Shown here: in pieces, positions 27,201 through 37,899 of the stretch
Numbering within the stretch: position 1 is the stretch's first letter
How the letters are laid out: each line of letters begins with the position of its first letter
Assembly (NCBI GenBank): GCA_029834535.1
Contig: JAQMWT010000311.1
Location: forward strand, 62,001-126,000
Origin: Chrysophaeum taylorii
Taxonomy: Eukaryota > Sar > Pelagophyceae > Pelagomonadales > Pelagomonadaceae
DNA length: 64,000 bases
Direction of reading: 5' to 3'
Notes under the pieces: model-generated
The model's database searches: none
What the model was told of the DNA's origin: nothing
What the model saw: the letters and a program-made list of their open reading frames with translations, nothing else
Translations under genes and position numbers: made by a program

Positions 27201-27330
27201 TATTGAGCCTTACCCGCACCCCTACCACGTCACACAATGTCTAGATACATACTGTACTTTTGGCCCTTCAGAAACGTGCATGTATATTGAGCCTTACCTT
27301 CACTAGTCCCACGTCACACAATGTCTTAGA
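27201..27330 (-). promoter_or_regulatory. Paired ACGT-core direct repeats, copy B
   Basis: Two copies of a TATTGAGCCTTACC...CCACGTCACACAATGTCT block about 80 bp apart, 5' of ORF a on the minus strand. They mirror 40470-40599 and resemble 1979-2108. Candidate upstream activating elements. Confidence 0.35.
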
Positions 27331-27408
27331 TCTGCAGAGAAATCTGATGCCTCTTACCCTTATCCGTCCGTCGAGAGCGTGATCTCTTCCTTGCCCTTCT
27401 TCTTCCTT

Positions 27409-27805
27409 TCCAGAGAGCTACACTATTATGTGTGCGACACTGGAACATTTCACACCTATCTCTACACGAGGGTTTTCTCTCCGTAATACGGCTTTCCCTC
27501 TCTCCTTCTTTCCTTACCACTTCCGCCCTTTTGTCTCAGATTATGACGAACCCAATATGAAGCTCTTTTCCAACATGGAGTAGGCCTCCAGGTGCGTACC
27601 GTCAGGTACGGGGTTTTCTGTTTAATTAACAGATACTTCGTTCCTCGGTGTTAGTGTAAACGCTTCTATGGGACCTAATGTCCTTAAGGAGCTAGGGCTT
27701 AAATCCCTACCTTGTGTAGTAGCATGTGACAAGCGGAATGGTCTGTACACGCCTAAGACTGCACGCAGTCTCTACCATGTACCCTGAGAGGGTCAAATCT
27801 CTCCA
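27409..27805 (+). repeat. 5' LTR of Copia-1
   Basis: 397 bp from TCCAGAGAGCTAC to AAATCTCTCCA, with imperfect inverted ends. Followed immediately by the tRNA primer site. It lies tail-to-head with NTPase copy B, so this LTR flanks the NTPase promoter side. Confidence 0.88.
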
Positions 27806-28289
27806 GGTTATGGGCCCAGATGCGTAGGTGTGTCAGCCCAACTGTGTTGTACGTTTAAATGGGGTGATCAATTTGCGCCTGATCACGAGTACAATGCGAC
27901 AACGTGTTTGGCGGTGGTCTACTATACATATTTGTTGTGTGACGGTATGTGCCCACCAGTTAATTCGGTTTGTGGCCGAGTTGGGTCGGTCACTGGTCGC
28001 ATGCACTCGCACAACCAATAAAATTAAACTTTTTCCTATACAAGCGGCGGAAACTTGTACGGGTTTTTCCTTCCATTCCCCACCAAAAGACTGACTGCTC
28101 GAGAACTAATCCACTCTTCAGTCTCAAGTCATCCTGTTTTAAATAGCATGTTGATTTGTTTGGTCTTGTCAATAAGCCCACGTTTAAAATAGCGTACTGT
28201 ACATAGAACCCGCACTCGAGAAACCCTTCATTCTTATGTGTCGAATATGTATATCAATCCTATAACCTAATTCTTAATAGGTCACAGTC
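27806..28289 (+). other. Copia-1 primer-binding site and leader
   Basis: GGTTATGGGCCCAG at 27806-27819 is complementary to the anticodon-stem region of initiator tRNA-Met and lies directly against the LTR, the classic half-tRNA arrangement of copia. About 470 nt of leader without coding sequence follows. The leader up to 28075 is duplicated inverted at 39728-39980. Confidence 0.8.
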
Positions 28290-29302
28290 ATGTCAAAACA
28301 AAAACCAATATCCACTACGGACATCTACAAACAAGAACAAATCCTCGTCGATAAGATTAACGCAGGTTTGCGTTTCCAAGACAATTCAACCAAGGTGAGC
28401 TTGCAGATTGAGGTGCTTCGCAGGCATATGACAAGTCCATATGTGGACGCGTTATTCTGCTTCGATTCATATGAAGCTTACACCCGGAATGCTCCGGGAT
28501 GTAATCAACTTCTTGAAAAAGAAGTTGATATCATCTTCGCTCAATGGACAGCTGAACAAGTAAACGATTTAAACTTACCTGATGAAGATTCCCTGCCTGA
28601 TGATCTTAAAACTTGGCACGTCAATTCATCACATCAACTATCAGTTGATGTCCGTAATAATCTTGGACGACTTTACTACCAAGAGCCGTACAATCTCGTT
28701 CGTCCCGAATTAAATGAGGATGTCAAAAGTGTCCTCACTCTATTATATTCCCGATTTCCTGAATCAATTGTGTATGATTCATCTCTTACTAACATATCCT
28801 TTACAGGTCTCTCTAATGCCGACTGGATAAACACTGCGAAACTTATGCTGGTTTCTTGTACACATTCTTTAACTTCGAGTCACAAGAAAAACCCGCACTC
28901 GCTATGTGGCCTCAATTGAAGAAGATTTATGCAATTACTGCACATCCTAATAAACTACGTGCAGTAATGCTTTTGGCTTACCATTACTATGAGACAGTGT
29001 CTTGTACAGATGTTACTGAGCTTAAATCTCAGTTTAATCGAATGTCTCTAAATGTTAATTGGTATGCCCATGTATTTGTCGAACAACTGCTTGCCTTCCA
29101 ATCTCAGGCAAAGCAAAAAAATAATGATGAAGCATCAATCAAATTCAATAACTCCATAATCACTCTTAAGGCTCACGAGGAGATCTACCGTCTATATGCT
29201 AATCCCTCGGATCACAAGCGCTATTCTCAATCTTTATTGGAAGGTGTAAACTCTACGAGACACGCTCTGGGAACAACTCGATTCACGATCCTGAAGTGTT
29301 AA
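28290..29302 (+). pseudogene. Copia-1 Gag-like N-terminal region (frameshifted)
   Basis: Two overlapping frames (28290-28919 and 28856-29302) make one helical protein beginning SKQKPISTTDIYKQEQ. The stretch ADWINTAKLML continues into YTFFNFESQEKPALAMWPQL in the second frame, which fixes the shift near 28856. No known domain is evident; Gag identity rests on position after the primer site. No zinc knuckle is seen. Confidence 0.6.
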
Positions 29303-31056
29303 AGCTAGTTGATCCTAACGACGTTCGTCCGTTATTGGAATTATTGTTAAAGATATACGACGAAACAAAGTTTTCCTCTAACCGACGCTTGGATAAGTCC
29401 GCTTCCTGGATCCGTTACATCCCTGGTACTACCGCCACCAAGCCACCTAAGGTATCATTGATGGATACTATTCATCAATCCCACGACTCTCTAAACAACG
29501 CTTACTCGTTGTTAGCTACTGTAGCTGGACAGTCTGGCTTCAACGCTCGTAAGCTTCGAAATGCGAAAGACAAAACATCGACAGTTTCACCTCGTGACAA
29601 GTCGTACTAACGTCCACCTTCAAATTATAACGTCAAAGGTACCAGCTTCGATCGTCCTGTCTACTCACATTCCTCTAACCGCAATGCACGCTCTAATATG
29701 TCTCTTATGGACCGGGCTGCTTATCAAGTTGATCGTCTTAGCCACCTGTTTGGTAAATTACAGGAAGCGAATCCCAGCCCTTCTACCGACTCTAAAATGG
29801 TACAGGAGGAAATGAAAAGCTTATTGAGTACCCTCTGGACAACCGCTTCTCAAGCTTCGACACAGTGCTTAGATCCGGACGAAGCCACCCAAGTTCATCT
29901 CTACTTATCTCGAGTTGATACTATGTCCAATACCACATCGAACCTCTTAGAAGCCGATAAGGAATATCTTGTTTCAGAAGAAAAGTATCAAACTGAAACA
30001 TCTGCTCCTGAAGCGTCCCCCAGTGATGCGGAGCAGAGGGGGATTGCTGATACAGAGAAAACGTTCCACACTTTTCTGTGTGAGAAAATGTTCCACACTT
30101 TTCTGTCCATTAAAGATGATGAAATCGATAACATCCCTCAGCCGCTACTGCAGCACGTTAATGCTAAAGCTCAGAATGCTATCGTTCGTCGTCAAGCTCG
30201 GGAAACTTCTTCGCACTCCGAGCTTCCCAGTAATCAACCTAACGAAGATACTGAAGATGGCACAGATCCCCCTGTGTTGCTACCAAAATTAAACACTGGT
30301 TTTACACTCGTCGTTGTGCCTTCCGAACAAACGCAAAATTTCATGACACAGTACGTGTTTGGTCAAAGCTCAACACATGCCTGTTATGCAACAATGCTTA
30401 AACTGTACAACGAGTACAATTTGCCGCTAATGACTACGCCAGGATATGCTGAAATATGTGCTTCTCAACATGTAATTAACTTTGAACGTTATGCTGATCC
30501 TATCCACATCGTAAAGCTACCCGAGTCCTTATCACCGGCTATCCAGACTGCTACGGATACGCAGAGTATCACACATGCTATGATTATAAGGACCGTCATT
30601 CCCGCTCCCCCAAAGCATCCAAATGTGGGATATGTAAAGCTGGATGTTGCGCTTTTCCTACCCAAGCAAAACGACCATAACGATCCCGATCTGCACATCA
30701 TCAGTATGACTCAATGGGGAGAAGATAAACTTGGTATACATCTTTATGGAGTTGAATTTAAAGGACAATCATCTATCCAGAGTAAAATCGACGATAATGT
30801 TAAGATTACTTCGTTTAGACTCAGCAACCTGTTACCGACTCTAACAATTTACTCGCTACAACAAGCAAAAGCGCGTAAAATGGAACTTCGCTCACTACAG
30901 TTCAGACTATGTGCTTTTAATGAACAACGCGAAATGCTCAAACTATATTCCACCCTCATGGAACGCGTAATTTACGTCCCATGGCTTAAAACCATCCTGG
31001 AGTCAATGCATTCGCAGCTGCCTTACATACGCAAGCATTTCCCACCTCCCGTATGA
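29296..31056 (+). pseudogene. Copia-1 Gag-like C-terminal region with in-frame stop
   Basis: A single frame runs from 29296 to 31056 with one in-frame TAA at 29608-29610. It then continues past a TGA at 31054 straight into the methyltransferase segment. The sequence is helical with Ser/Thr-rich linkers, and from about 30280 more globular (VGYVKLDVALFLP, FRLCAFNEQREM). A Gag-like region near 2.8 kb is long for copia, where about 1 kb is usual. I see no zinc knuckle and no DTG/DSG protease motif, so part of it may have another role. Confidence 0.6.
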
Positions 31057-31074
31057 CGCAAGGTTACCACACGT

Positions 31075-32252
31075 TTGCTCCATACAGTAGCTTCATCTCA
31101 TAGCCCACGAATACCTACAGTAACTCTACTTTGCTCTGGGATGTCCACTCCTGCATTCTTAGCTTGCGCTTCTAATGACTTGCAAATCAACATCAACGTT
31201 AAAGTTCTTGTTGAGAGCGACGACAATATCACGCACATGATACGAAGACGTTTTGGTAATTCCATCGAAGTTTTCCCATCCTTACCTGAGTTTTTGACAT
31301 ATCTCCATCGAGCATCGGACGTTGAACGTGCACGATATTACACCGATATAGTGGAATTGACATCACCGTGCACAAATCGCAACATAATCAATGGGAGATC
31401 CATTTCCACCTTCGAGCGTGATATGGATGATTCCTTGTTTCCAAGTGCTCTAAGTGTACTTGAGCTTTTAAAGCCGCTCGTTCTTTTCATGGAAATGACA
31501 CCACCACACTCCGCATCGTATGAAGACCATATACGAGTTACAAATCTCATCTTCTCAACGATGCACTATACGGTGGATATATGTGACCGATTTCCATGCT
31601 GTCTGTGTGGAGATTATCAAGCCAGAGAAAGATGGATCCTCGTCGCACGCAAATATAACACCGGCCATCTTGATCTGCTTTCATGGCCCAACAACCGAGT
31701 CACTTCTTTTGTGGACATTGCAGACCACGCTAATTCCATCAGTCGCAAGTGAATAGTCGACGAACCTTGGACGCAGGTCTTTCCCGACATACCATTCGTG
31801 TCCACACCTAAGACCTACAACACTTTTAGTCGTACAGGATCCGTGCGCTTAACTGTGACTGAGCTTGAAACCTTAACTATGCTGTTTCGTCGTCTGCACT
31901 CTAATAAAACAGTCGAACATCCCAGTCAATATGAAATGGGGGACATTTCTAACTTTTCGCCTGGGATTCTCGACTAACTCAAGAAAACCACTTGCATGCA
32001 TGAGATCCCCTATTGAACTCAAAGCTTTTGTGCTCCTCTATAATATTATGGGACGATTATTCCCTAAATCCATCACATTACCTGTGTCCTTTCGTATTAC
32101 AACTATCGAACCTAACCAACCATCTCACAGGTTATTCTTAAATAAATCCCCTACGTCATCCATCATTTACATCACGGGTGGAAGACAAACAGGCGGAGAC
32201 ATAACAGTTTCTAACTCCTCCTCTAGATACCAGGCACATATAAATGCTTTTG
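31075..32252 (+). pseudogene. Copia-1 C5-cytosine methyltransferase-like domain
   Basis: Motifs occur in canonical order: I VTLLCSGM (31115), II VKVLVESDD (31200), IV ELTSPCTNR with catalytic Pro-Cys (31355), VI LFMEMTPP with Glu (31486), VIII GDYQARERWILVAR with Q-x-R-x-R (31610), IX SVRLTVTELETLTML (31838) and X NIMGRLFPKSI (32043). Spacing of about 300 residues fits a full C5-MTase with a short target-recognition region. TGA at 31750-31752 replaces a Leu codon of Copia-2, and a frameshift follows near 31920, so this copy is dead. Confidence 0.82.
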
Positions 32253-32609
32253 AAAACTAACTAACTTCAGACCTCTCCCGAGCATGGGAGCCAGGCCGGA
32301 CCGACAGGAGCCAGTCCGGAATCACGGGCCTGTAGACGAGGAGCGCCGAAAGGTCGGTCGGCGGAGAGTGACCATCAAGCTTGTCGCCATGCGACGAGGA
32401 GACCGCGATGTGACTGACAACCAACTCCTCGATAACCTTCCGTCTTCGCCCCCCAGCCATACCCCGTCCCACTGCGAAGGTTCCGGCTGCCAACCGGCCC
32501 GCCCGGGAGGCGAATAGGTGCCAACCTACGCCGGGAGGGCGGGTGCCCTCGCAAGGCTCAGGATTCATGAGGCACCGTCCTCCATCGCAACCGCAGTCGG
32601 CGATCAGGG
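32253..32609 (-). mobile_element. SINE-like element inserted in Copia-1
   Basis: About 357 bp, flanked by a 12-bp target duplication TAAATGCTTTTG (32241-32252 and 32610-32621). Its 3' end carries a CTAA-unit tail and GACCTCTCC...CATGGGAGCCAGGC, shared with the LINE at 36452. The rest is unrelated to the LINE. Copia-2 near 62940 preserves the empty site. A second copy sits at 55369-55733. No clear Pol III A or B box was found. Confidence 0.88.
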
Positions 32610-33178
32610 TAAATGCTTTTGGTGAAACCTATACCCTACTAACGCATGATGCCGGAATCGATAAGACTGGTTCTCTTGAACCTGTTACTGGCTTTCTTTG
32701 GCTTTGCCAAGCATACCATAATAATAATGAAAATCAAGACACGCGTCGTTTAGTACAAGCACTGGTCCCTTATACTTCTCCTCTATTCCACGATTCTTTT
32801 GTCTTCTATCCTCAGGAGAATCGTCTCGAATTTATCGATAAAATGTTTGCTTTAAGTGACATGCATTTGTCCCAAAGCAGATATCTGGGCTTTACTACAT
32901 CAAGCGATAGGAAGATGGGTGCCAAAGTTCATTCCATATACACTCCTACTCCTACCATTCGTGGATTTGCTAATATGCTCGTGTACGATCCACGACTCGA
33001 TCGCATCCGACACTACTCAACTCGCGAATTGGCACGCGCCAATAACTTCACAGAGTACCAAATCAATTTTCTTTTGTCTTTGTCCCCGGACCTATGCTGT
33101 GACATCATCACAAATGCTATTCCAGCTGGAACATATCATACAAGTTATAAACATTTGTGTCAGCTTGTCTGTGACTAG
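32610..33178 (+). pseudogene. Copia-1 domain between methyltransferase and integrase
   Basis: Continues the polyprotein after the SINE (NAFGETYTLLTHDAGIDKTG..., then RHYSTRELARANNF) and ends at a TAG. The equivalent in Copia-2 is uninterrupted. No family recognised. Its position suggests that any protease would lie here, but I cannot point to a secure D-T/S-G triad. Confidence 0.5.
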
Positions 33179-33307
33179 CGTATATTAACGCTATCACCAT
33201 CGTTTGACCCTGATCATGCTTCTCTAACCAAAAACTATAGGTCAACCTTCTTCACAAATATATTCCCAACAGATACATCCTTAACATAACACCAGAGTTC
33301 CATTACA

Positions 33308-35222
33308 ATGTTCTACATCTCAAATAAAAAATTCTCATATTGTGATACTCTCGCTTCTAACCACGAACTTCCTTCTTTTCATATTAACTCAGTAGCTCAT
33401 GCCTTCCTCTCTAACACCTCATCCACAGATATACCATCTCCTAAAGAAAAACAAATACCCCTTATCATGCCAAGACAGCTCCATGAGAAGCATGCACCCT
33501 TCGATAAGAAAGTTCATGCCAGGGGCACCCTCGCATTTCAAGATGCGCAACAACGAGCCACCAATTTTCACAACATCCACCATTCAAGTGATTCTCAAGC
33601 TATAAAAGCTGTTCAGGTTATTGCCAGTGCTGGACAGCACCCATCTGACGTACCCTACCGTAAGTTCTGTGTGGATTGTACGATTCATAAAAAAACGCTT
33701 TCCTCATCCACATCACCTTACCAAGCAACCATCATTCGAAAAAGTTTTTCAACCTGGTGAAGCCTGGGCATGTGACGGTGGTTACGTCTCTGTGCTCTCG
33801 GAATGGGGATCCTTTCGACATATCATTGTCTTCGAGTGTCTCATTTCTAACTTTCTGTTAGTGTACTTTTGTCGTAGCACTAACTCCAGCGGATTTTGTA
33901 ACGCCCTTGAGTTTGTTCGTAATTTTTGCTCTACTTATGTTCATGTACAACTAAAACAAATCTATTGTGATTCCTTTAAACCCTATTTAGCTCAGCATGT
34001 TACAACCCCCTTCCGTGTGGAACATGGTATTAATATGTCCGCGTTCCCCCCTTACTTGCATGTCTTTAATCATGAAGTCGAAGCCGCTGTTGGTCACATG
34101 GCCACTGCCGCGTCTACACGACTCCGGCATAGACTTAATGTATCCTATAAAGGTCACCCCCTAACAGATCCGGCACCACACTACCCGTGGGCTGTTATAC
34201 ATGCCATCAAATCGTATAATCTCCTCCCTAACGTTTCCCTTGAACGTATTTACAATAATGTCATAAGCCCCCAACAAGTTTTGTTAGACCAATGTAATGT
34301 TCCCCAACAAGACTACCTCAAACCTTTTGGTTCTGTTTGTTATCTGCGTTTGGAACCTAACGAATTTCATAAATATGAACCCCGATGTCGCCCCTACATC
34401 TACTTATGTGGTGCTAACGTTATAAACCCTTTAATAACACCCCATGTTAATCATTTGGCCGATGTTGCCCTTAATCCTGAAAACGGTCAAGTCCGTGTTT
34501 CCTCTAAACTGACTTTTCCTCATATTATTTATAAATCTCCTCCTGATTACGAACAGCATCCACCTCCCGCACCTTCACCCGACATTCCCTTCTCTGTTCA
34601 CAGCACCCCCAATGATGCGGCGCAGAGGGGGAATGCTATGCCATCCGACACTGACCAGGAGAGGGGGACTCCTTCTTCTCATCTCCATGCTCCCTCTCCC
34701 GTTCCCGCATGTGCTCCAGCTGCTTCTGCACCCGCTACTTCCGCCACCACACCTACATCTGAAGTGTCTTCCAACACTTTGCCACTTTTACCATCTTATC
34801 GGTCTCTCTATTCCCAGGATGTCCGCCGTCTCACCCGTGGTCCTCATCACCCTCAGCCTCGTCGCAAAACCAATCTCAAGGATGTTCTTACTCGTATTGC
34901 TTCGCCTACAGTCGCCGCTTATAAACAAGCCGGTGGTGCGCTTGGCGACTTCGAGTATGACCTCTCCAAGCAGTACATAACATTCTGCGACCCCACCCTC
35001 CACTCCCTTCATCTTGCTCATGGCATTCACTGGACGGCTATACCTCCAGAGGGGAATTTACACCATCCCGTCATCACCATGTACACCAAGCGATCTCACA
35101 GTCCTCTTCAGTTATGTGTCATAGGAGCCATAGCCACCCATCGCCTGATACTCCTCATGTTCACTTCTGCGACGACGTCAACCTTGCAGACTTTCACCTT
35201 TCTCAAGGTCTCGTTCATTTAA
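33308..35222 (+). pseudogene. Copia-1 integrase (two overlapping frames)
   Basis: 33308-33760 gives the zinc-binding part (NIHHSSDSQAIKAV with later CVDC). After a frame change near 33690 the core continues in the second frame: Asp in AWACDGGYV, Asp in IYCDSFKPY and a probable Glu in FNHEVEAAVGH, a divergent D,D,E set. The copia-type GSVCYLRLEPNE...YIYLCG segment and a long Pro/Ser/Thr-rich linker follow, as is usual between IN and RT. It ends in shifted frame near 35050. Confidence 0.75.
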
Positions 35223-35857
35223 TTTCTGAACATGCTCACGCCTTTCAAGTTCCTCCCGCTCAATATGTTTATGCTTTGTTCACGCCCCACTCCATTTTGG
35301 ATCATAATGACGCTTCTTATGGTGCCTCCGAGCCTCATCTCTCCGCCATCGAAGACTATATTACCGTGCAATCACATTACATTGAAGCCCACCTTGGTGA
35401 TGCTCCTCTACTAGTTGTTCATCTCGTCGAAGATCCCGATCACGCTCATCTGCACGATAATGTCGCTTCTTACGCGATTACTCATCTGACGACGACTCAT
35501 GACCCCAGCACGGTTGGTTCGGACGAATACAAGATTCAAGCCAAAGATATCAAAACTGATGAATATGAGTTGAACTGCCTCAAAGGTCTTTCATACGCTG
35601 ATCGCAAAGCTTACGTCGCCGCCAACCCCAAAGAGGTTTTTGATATTGTTAAGTTTGGCTGCTTTAAACTAGCGCTGCCAATGGTCAACTCAAAGCCTAT
35701 TGACACCCGTCTCGTCCTACGTATAAAAACCAACGCTGCTGGTCAGTACATTAAACATAAAGCACGCCTGGTCCTACGAGGATTCTTAGCCTCACTGCCA
35801 CTGGAAAAAAAAAACAGCTATATTTTTGTTTGGTTCTCTCATCACTTGGAAGTCTAA
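35114..35857 (+). pseudogene. Copia-1 reverse transcriptase N-terminus, truncated by deletion
   Basis: Begins in the linker and reaches the first copia RT block (RLVLRIKTNAAGQYIKHKAR, LVLRGFLASL). It then jumps, at a junction containing a run of ten A, to the RNase H region (FVWFSHHLEV in this frame). The catalytic SVDD region present in Copia-2 is missing. The element cannot reverse transcribe itself. Confidence 0.8.
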
Positions 35858-36329
35858 GTTGCAGCCTATTACAGCTACTTCTACGCATGAGAGTGAACTT
35901 ATCGCCCTTAATATGCGCGCCGATGATGTGGTCTGGTTACGCAAATTGTTAACATAAATGGCATTCGCTATAAATCCTCACTTCTTTCTCCGCCAACCTT
36001 CAGGGAAAGACTTGCTACTAGATTATGATGCTCACGACAATCCCCTCCCATCGGACATGTCGTTCATACGTAACAGTCCTATACTGGGAGACTCTGCCTC
36101 TGCTATTCATCTATCCAACAATCCCGAGAGTGCGACTAAGGCCAAAGCTATCAGCACACGCTGGTTTCGTATACGCGACTACGTACAGTTAAAACGCATA
36201 CGTCTACATCATGTTTCCGGTTCCCATAATATCGCCGATGGATTTACCAAATCCTTTGGAGCTCCACTCTTCAGCCGATTTCGCACGTTACTCGGCTTGC
36301 AACAACACATAGCTCAACAAGATGGTTAA
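35858..36329 (+). pseudogene. Copia-1 RNase H C-terminus
   Basis: Frames here give TSTHESELIALNMRADDVVWLRKLL, then LLGDSASAIHLSNN-type residues and LHHVSGSHNIADGFTKSFG, the standard end of copia Pol, with TAA at 36327. An in-frame stop at 35955 separates the two halves. Confidence 0.75.
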
Positions 36330-36451
36330 TCATTACCCTCCATTATGTCCGAAATGACCTTAAACTAACCCTGCTATGTGAAGGAATTGCAGAGCATTAG
36401 CAAGCAGCGGTAAGTCACCTGGGAAACCACCCCGTCTCATCATGAACGTCT

Positions 36452-37541
36452 AACTAACTAACTAACTTCGGACCTCTCCTGGGCATGGGAGCCAGGCTGG
36501 GCCGGTAGTAGCCGGTCCAGGATCACAGAGCAAAAATCCCACAGTTGGGGTAGAGGCGAGGGATGAAAGTGCATGGATGGCGGACCGCCACTGCGCGCGG
36601 TCTTGTGCGAGGTCGTGCCACGAGTTGAAGGGGATGTCGCATTTCCGGAGTGCCTTGGCGAGCGACCTCCCGTACGTCATCTGCGGAGCCCCCGGTGGGC
36701 GCTTGGAGCGGACCCAAGACGAGAGCATCTTGCGAGGGAGTCGGGAGAAGGGCATGCGGGCGACGTGACCGGCCCAGCGGAGCTGGCGGCGCGTGACGTA
36801 GACGTCGATGGACTCGAGGCCGAGGCGCCGCAGCAGGATCTCCGTTGAGATGTGGTGGAACCAGGTGTGTTTCCGGGTCACACGACACATGACGCGGGCG
36901 CACTGCGCGTGGAAACACCGCAGCCGGCGGAACAGGACCTCGGTGAGGCACCACGATTCCGCATCGTGAAGGAGGATGGCCAGGACGAGCGAGACGTAGA
37001 CGAGGCGCTTGGCGCGAGCAGAGACGGATTTCAAGGCGAAGATGCAGTCCCGCAAGGCACCGAAGGCCGGAGACGCCTTCTTGATCCGCGCGTCGACGTC
37101 GGAGTCGTCGCGGCAGTCGCGCGAGAGGACCGAGCCGAGGTACTTAAACTGGTCGACGACCGGTATGAAGCGGCCGCGCCCGAGCTCGATGTCCGAGAGG
37201 TTCGTGTCGTCGAACGACTTTGGGTCGCCGTACAGGTGTGCCGGGCGAGCGACGAACAGCACCTCCGTTTTGGACGCCGCTGTCGTGTGTCGGTTGCCGC
37301 AATGCACCTCCATGCCCCAGGCGTCGCAGTGTTCGATGAGGCGCGGTGTCTCGCTGGCGGCGATGTGGCGGTCCCAGAAGAGAAAGGCAACGTCGTCGGC
37401 GTACGCCGATTCATCGAAGGGAAACTCGTCGCCGCGAGCGGACCAACCCCGGTTCGTCATCTGAAAGTCTTTCCGCGTACGGTAGACACACGGGGCGCGG
37501 CCATGGCGTCGTCGAAACGACGTCGTCAGTGCCGCCATGAA
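36452..37541 (-). mobile_element. LINE (non-LTR retrotransposon), 5'-truncated
   Basis: Flanked by the 11-bp duplication CATGAACGTCT (36441-36451 and 37542-37552). The minus-strand ORF (to 36462) encodes the second half of a reverse transcriptase: catalytic AYADDVAF, then FKYLGSVLSRD, HDAESWCL, TRRQLRWAGHVARMP and SRLPRKMLSSWV. No endonuclease part remains. The 3' end has (CTAA)n on the plus strand. The motif set resembles LINEs common in stramenopiles and alveolates. Confidence 0.9.
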
Positions 37542-37899
37542 CATGAACGTCTGGAAGTATTTAATTCGGGGAATGAAAAGGTATGTTCCCTATATCCTCA
37601 GAACACGACAGGCGGCATCTAGAACTACACGAGAAAGGTAAAGTTTATAGTGCTACATACCTCGGGACGCGCTAGACCATGATGATGAGCGTAGGCACAA
37701 ATCAGAGGACTATTTGATTGTGTAGAAAGAAAGAAGGGTAAGGAAGAGGTCGCGTTCTCAACGGACGGATAAGGGTAAAGAGGCAGCCGATTTCTCTGCA
37801 CCCCATCGAGATGTCTTAAGCGCAAGGTGCGACTGTAGAGCATCTCTTGAGAACGATGATGATGAAGAAAAAAGAGGGAATACAGTCTTGATGGTCACA

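Larger units (their letters stand above)
15496..28075 (+). repeat. Left arm of large inverted repeat
   Basis: Ty3-B, element X fragment, helicase remnant, NTPase copy B, copia LTR and leader are all repeated in the same order in inverted orientation at 39728-55046. Identity is high by eye. Differences are Ty3-B deletions, array length, a 40-bp block in ORF a and scattered bases. Confidence 0.9.
27409..36390 (+). mobile_element. Copia-1: degraded Ty1/copia element with C5-methyltransferase domain
   Basis: Order: LTR, primer site, long Gag-like region, C5-methyltransferase-like domain, unassigned domain, integrase, start of reverse transcriptase, RNase H. Integrase before reverse transcriptase defines Ty1/copia. 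The middle of the RT (about 1.05 kb relative to Copia-2) is deleted near 35797. Several stops and frameshifts occur, a SINE-like element sits at 32253-32609, and the 3' end is lost after about 36390. Confidence 0.88.

Noticed and set aside
26121-27206. 361-codon plus-strand frame opposite ORFs a and b of NTPase copy B
   Set aside because: It is antisense to the conserved coiled-coil frame, is broken in copies A and C, and arises from high GC with few stops.
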